Assembly: GCA_013203755.1 (NCBI GenBank) | Contig: JABMPI010000142.1 | Span: 1-23,643 of the forward strand | From: Bacteroidota bacterium | GTDB taxonomy: Bacteria > Bacteroidota > Bacteroidia > Bacteroidales > Prolixibacteraceae | DNA: 23,643 nucleotides | Direction of reading: 5' to 3' | Shown: positions 23,563 to 23,643 of the stretch, in pieces | How the letters are laid out: each line of letters opens with the position of its first letter | How positions within the stretch are numbered: position 1 is the first letter of the stretch | The notes under the pieces: generated by a model | What the model was told of the DNA's origin: nothing | The model's database searches: none | What the model saw: only the letters and a program-made list of their open reading frames with translations | Program-made: the position numbers and the translations under genes

Positions 23563-23643
23563 CTATTTACCATTTCCTTTAAAACTTACCATCAGCGTGT
23601 AAATCAGAATTTTAAAATCGATGTACAAAGAAATATTCTTTAA
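23563..23643 (-). CDS. C-terminal end of a probable polyprenyl-phosphate sugar transferase (partial)
   Basis: Reading in from the right edge on the minus strand, 26 codons precede TAG at 23563. They encode LKNISLYIDFKILIYTLMVS followed by FKGNGK. This resembles the conserved end of bacterial sugar transferases that start exopolysaccharide or O-antigen synthesis by loading a sugar phosphate on undecaprenyl phosphate (the ENWSLWLDxKIL...KGxGAY type). Only the tail is visible, so this is a suggestion based on one short motif. The full gene would lie to the right of the window. It converges with the ABM-fold gene, with a small hairpin terminator between them. Confidence 0.55.
   Translation of the reverse strand, partial: LKNISLYIDFKILIYTLMVSFKGNGK

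Noticed and set aside
1..23643. Mobile elements, phage genes, CRISPR arrays or defence systems
   Set aside because: No transposase, integrase, terminal repeats, repeat-spacer pattern, Cas or restriction motifs were seen, and nearly every gene is a recognisable chromosomal one.

Overview
The window is an AT-rich chromosomal segment of a Bacteroidota bacterium. Four things point to this: a MurF-Alr fusion protein, a GldB-type lipoprotein, a secreted protein with a type IX secretion (CHU_C / gliding-motility C-terminal) sorting domain, and a TonB-dependent receptor with an N-terminal carboxypeptidase-regulatory-like domain. Several start regions also carry TAnnTTTG-like -7 boxes. The order Marinilabiliales (Prolixibacteraceae-like) is my guess from the overall look of the proteins; the sequence does not prove it. 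Nearly all of the window is genes. The longest gap between genes is about 243 bases (17302-17544), and I see no tRNA, rRNA, CRISPR array, insertion sequence or prophage.

Layout. 1-3515 is a minus-strand block: an uncharacterised acidic protein, then rsmI overlapping it by 8 bases, then a TonB-dependent receptor that runs off the left edge. 3582-6631 is a plus-strand pair, thymidine kinase and MurF-Alr, joined by a TAATG stop/start. 6663-9150 (minus) holds nadE and a Crp/Fnr-like regulator. 9267-10283 (plus) is gldB, converging on a 3-keto-disaccharide hydrolase-like lipoprotein (10430-11173, minus) across a hairpin terminator. 11386-12432 is a 6-phosphofructokinase, converging through a strong two-way terminator on a minus-strand operon of glycosyltransferase, ECF sigma factor and rsmG. 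15088-17301 is tgt-lptG. 17545-19431 is an acyl-CoA carboxylase carboxyltransferase with a small biotin carrier protein, closed by a perfect 12-bp terminator. 19532-23152 is a 1206-residue secreted protein with an IgGFc-binding-like N-terminal part, PKD-like repeats and a CHU_C domain. A small ABM-fold protein follows, and the right edge holds the tail of a probable polyprenyl sugar transferase.

Roles. Most genes are housekeeping: rRNA methylation (rsmI, rsmG), tRNA queuosine (tgt), peptidoglycan precursors (murF-alr), LPS export (lptG), NAD, thymidine, glycolysis and short-chain acyl-CoA carboxylation. The surface genes (TonB receptor, GldB, T9SS cargo, 3-keto-sugar hydrolase) suit a free-living or host-associated glycan-using bacteroidote.

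I found no convincing new multi-gene system. The best leads are local. rsmG is split by an A10 tract, but its full 206-residue protein is restored exactly by a -1 shift. The operon's glycosyltransferase seems to lack its DxD motif. Tgt lacks the zinc cysteines, and thymidine kinase has Tyr at one of its zinc-ligand positions. The carboxyltransferase and biotin carrier pair has no biotin carboxylase or membrane decarboxylase subunit beside it.
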